Below are positions 5,690 to 6,625 of a DNA stretch of 6,625 nt, piece after piece; position 1 is the stretch's first letter; each line of letters starts with the position of its first letter. The stretch is from contig CALPIR020000129.1 in assembly GCA_943323675.2 (NCBI GenBank), positions 1 through 6,625 of the forward strand. Reading direction: 5' to 3'. A model generated the notes under the pieces. The model did no database searches. It saw nothing but the letters and a program-made list of their open reading frames with translations, and was not told the origin of the DNA. The position numbers and the translations under genes are program-made. Source of the stretch: Chitinophaga pinensis (GTDB lineage: Bacteria; Bacteroidota; Bacteroidia; UKL13-3).

Positions 5690-6625
5690 TTAGTTAATTG
5701 TGTTCAAATAAGTTTTAATGGGTTCAATTAAAGTGTCAATATCGCCTGCACCAAGTGTCAGTATCACCGCAATATTTTTTGTTTTAATGATGGATAATAA
5801 TTCCTCTTTACTACAAAGGGTTTTATTTTGGTTAGTTATTTTATCAAATATAATTTTCGATGTTATTCCCGGCATAGGCAATTCTCTGGCAGGATAAATA
5901 TCTAATAAAATTACCTCATCTGCCATAGAAAGACTAGATGCGAATCCATCTACAAAATCCCGTGTGCGGCTATATAAATGGGGTTGGAAAATGGCCAATA
6001 CTTTTTTGCCAACGTACATTTTTTTAACTGAACCAATAATAGCTTCTAATTCTGTTGGGTGATGCGCATAGTCATCTATGTATACCATATCAGGTTGTTT
6101 AATGATATACTCAAACCTGCGTTTAACACCTTTAAATGATGCCAATGCAGCTCTCAATTCATCACTGCTTACACCTGCTTGCAATGCTACGGCAGATGCT
6201 GCAACCGCGTTTTCTACATTATGTAAACCTGGTATTCCTAGGTTAAGTTTAAGCAAATGAATATCGGCATTATGCAAATCAAAATAATAGGTATCACCTT
6301 CAATAGTTATATTATCGGCAAACACATCCGCTTGCTGTTTAATGCTGTATGATTTTATTCGGTTGATATTGTCCTTTTCAAGTAGTTCGCTGTATAACGC
6401 CAATTCTTTTTTTACAAATAACACATCACGTACTTGCGCTCCATAATCTGCAAAGGATTTTTTTAATGCATCATGCTCGCCATATATATCCAAATGATCA
6501 GCATCTGTAGATGTGATTACTCCAATACTGGGATGTAATGTTAAAAACGACCTGTCAAACTCATCAGCTTCAACTACCATTAATTGGTTTTGGGTTGATG
6601 TTACATTGTCGGTTTTATTATGCAA
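5690..6625 (-). CDS. murC: UDP-N-acetylmuramate--L-alanine ligase, C-terminal part (5' end beyond right edge)
   Basis: MurC is the cytoplasmic ATP-dependent ligase that joins L-alanine to UDP-N-acetylmuramic acid, the first step of the peptidoglycan stem peptide. The window holds the last 311 residues; the first codon at the edge (TTG) is an internal Leu, not a start. Compared with a usual length of about 450-490, the N-terminal UDP-binding domain and the ATP P-loop (GTHGKT type) are missing. Visible motifs, numbered from the edge, are EADEFDRSF (19-27), TSTDADHLDIYG (38-49), PGLHNVENAVAA (132-143), RRFE (169-172), DDYAHHPTE (184-192), FQPHLYSRTRDF (213-224) and LTLGAGDI (289-296). The DDYAHHPTE and FQPHxYxRTRD blocks are characteristic of MurC and its close relative Mpl. 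The position directly before ftsQ in a dcw cluster favours MurC. Confidence 0.95.
   Translation of the reverse strand: MHNKTDNVTSTQNQLMVVEADEFDRSFLTLHPSIGVITSTDADHLDIYGEHDALKKSFADYGAQVRDVLFVKKELALYSELLEKDNINRIKSYSIKQQADVFADNITIEGDTYYFDLHNADIHLLKLNLGIPGLHNVENAVAASAVALQAGVSSDELRAALASFKGVKRRFEYIIKQPDMVYIDDYAHHPTELEAIIGSVKKMYVGKKVLAIFQPHLYSRTRDFVDGFASSLSMADEVILLDIYPARELPMPGITSKIIFDKITNQNKTLCSKEELLSIIKTKNIAVILTLGAGDIDTLIEPIKTYLNTIN

Noticed and set aside
6623..6625. TTG at the right edge as a start codon for murC
   Set aside because: The protein there lacks the UDP-binding domain and ATP P-loop of MurC; the TTG is an internal Leu codon of a gene cut by the window edge.
1..6625. CRISPR array, insertion sequence, attachment site, tRNA or rRNA
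   Set aside because: I saw no spaced repeat series, transposase fragment, terminal inverted repeats with target duplications, or tRNA-like cloverleaf. The region is mostly a conserved housekeeping cluster.

Overview
The window looks like a chromosomal segment from a member of the Bacteroidota. Four things point there. FtsZ has a very long acidic tail ending in the NNSFLHDNVD type of C-terminus that I recall from Bacteroidota FtsZ proteins. The division genes run murC-ftsQ-ftsA-ftsZ with no ddl or murB between murC and ftsQ. The DNA is AT-rich, and the internal starts lack obvious Shine-Dalgarno sequences. The leftmost gene begins with a signal sequence followed by a mature N-terminus (QQVIGNFPAMNGGFEG) typical in style of large secreted Bacteroidota proteins. 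Genus and species cannot be read from this sequence.

Layout: positions 1-314 (minus strand) hold the 5' end of a gene for a secreted protein whose body lies beyond the left edge. Positions 315-723 are a non-coding divergent intergenic region with an imperfect hairpin just before the next gene. Positions 724-1695 (plus strand) encode a complete Fic-domain protein with an intact catalytic motif, an N-terminal inhibitory motif and a C-terminal excisionase-like helix-turn-helix. A strong bidirectional terminator lies at 1707-1744, between this gene and ftsZ. From 1762 to the right edge, all on the minus strand, runs the end of the division and cell wall (dcw) cluster, in transcription order murC (C-terminal part only), ftsQ, ftsA, ftsZ, with gaps of 8, 5 and 27 bases.

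The four dcw genes form one functional unit. MurC adds L-alanine to UDP-N-acetylmuramic acid in the cytoplasm. FtsQ is a single-pass membrane protein of the divisome. FtsA is the actin-like membrane tether, and FtsZ is the tubulin-like GTPase that forms the ring. Their promoter must lie to the right, outside the window, because the gaps are too small for an obvious internal one.

No clear new system is visible. The most interesting material is the fic locus: a Fic protein that carries its own putative DNA-binding domain sits 6 bases downstream of an inverted repeat, which suggests self-regulation. The second point of interest is the FtsZ tail, where a motif resembling the usual FtsZ C-terminal peptide lies internally, followed by about 40 more residues with their own conserved-looking end.
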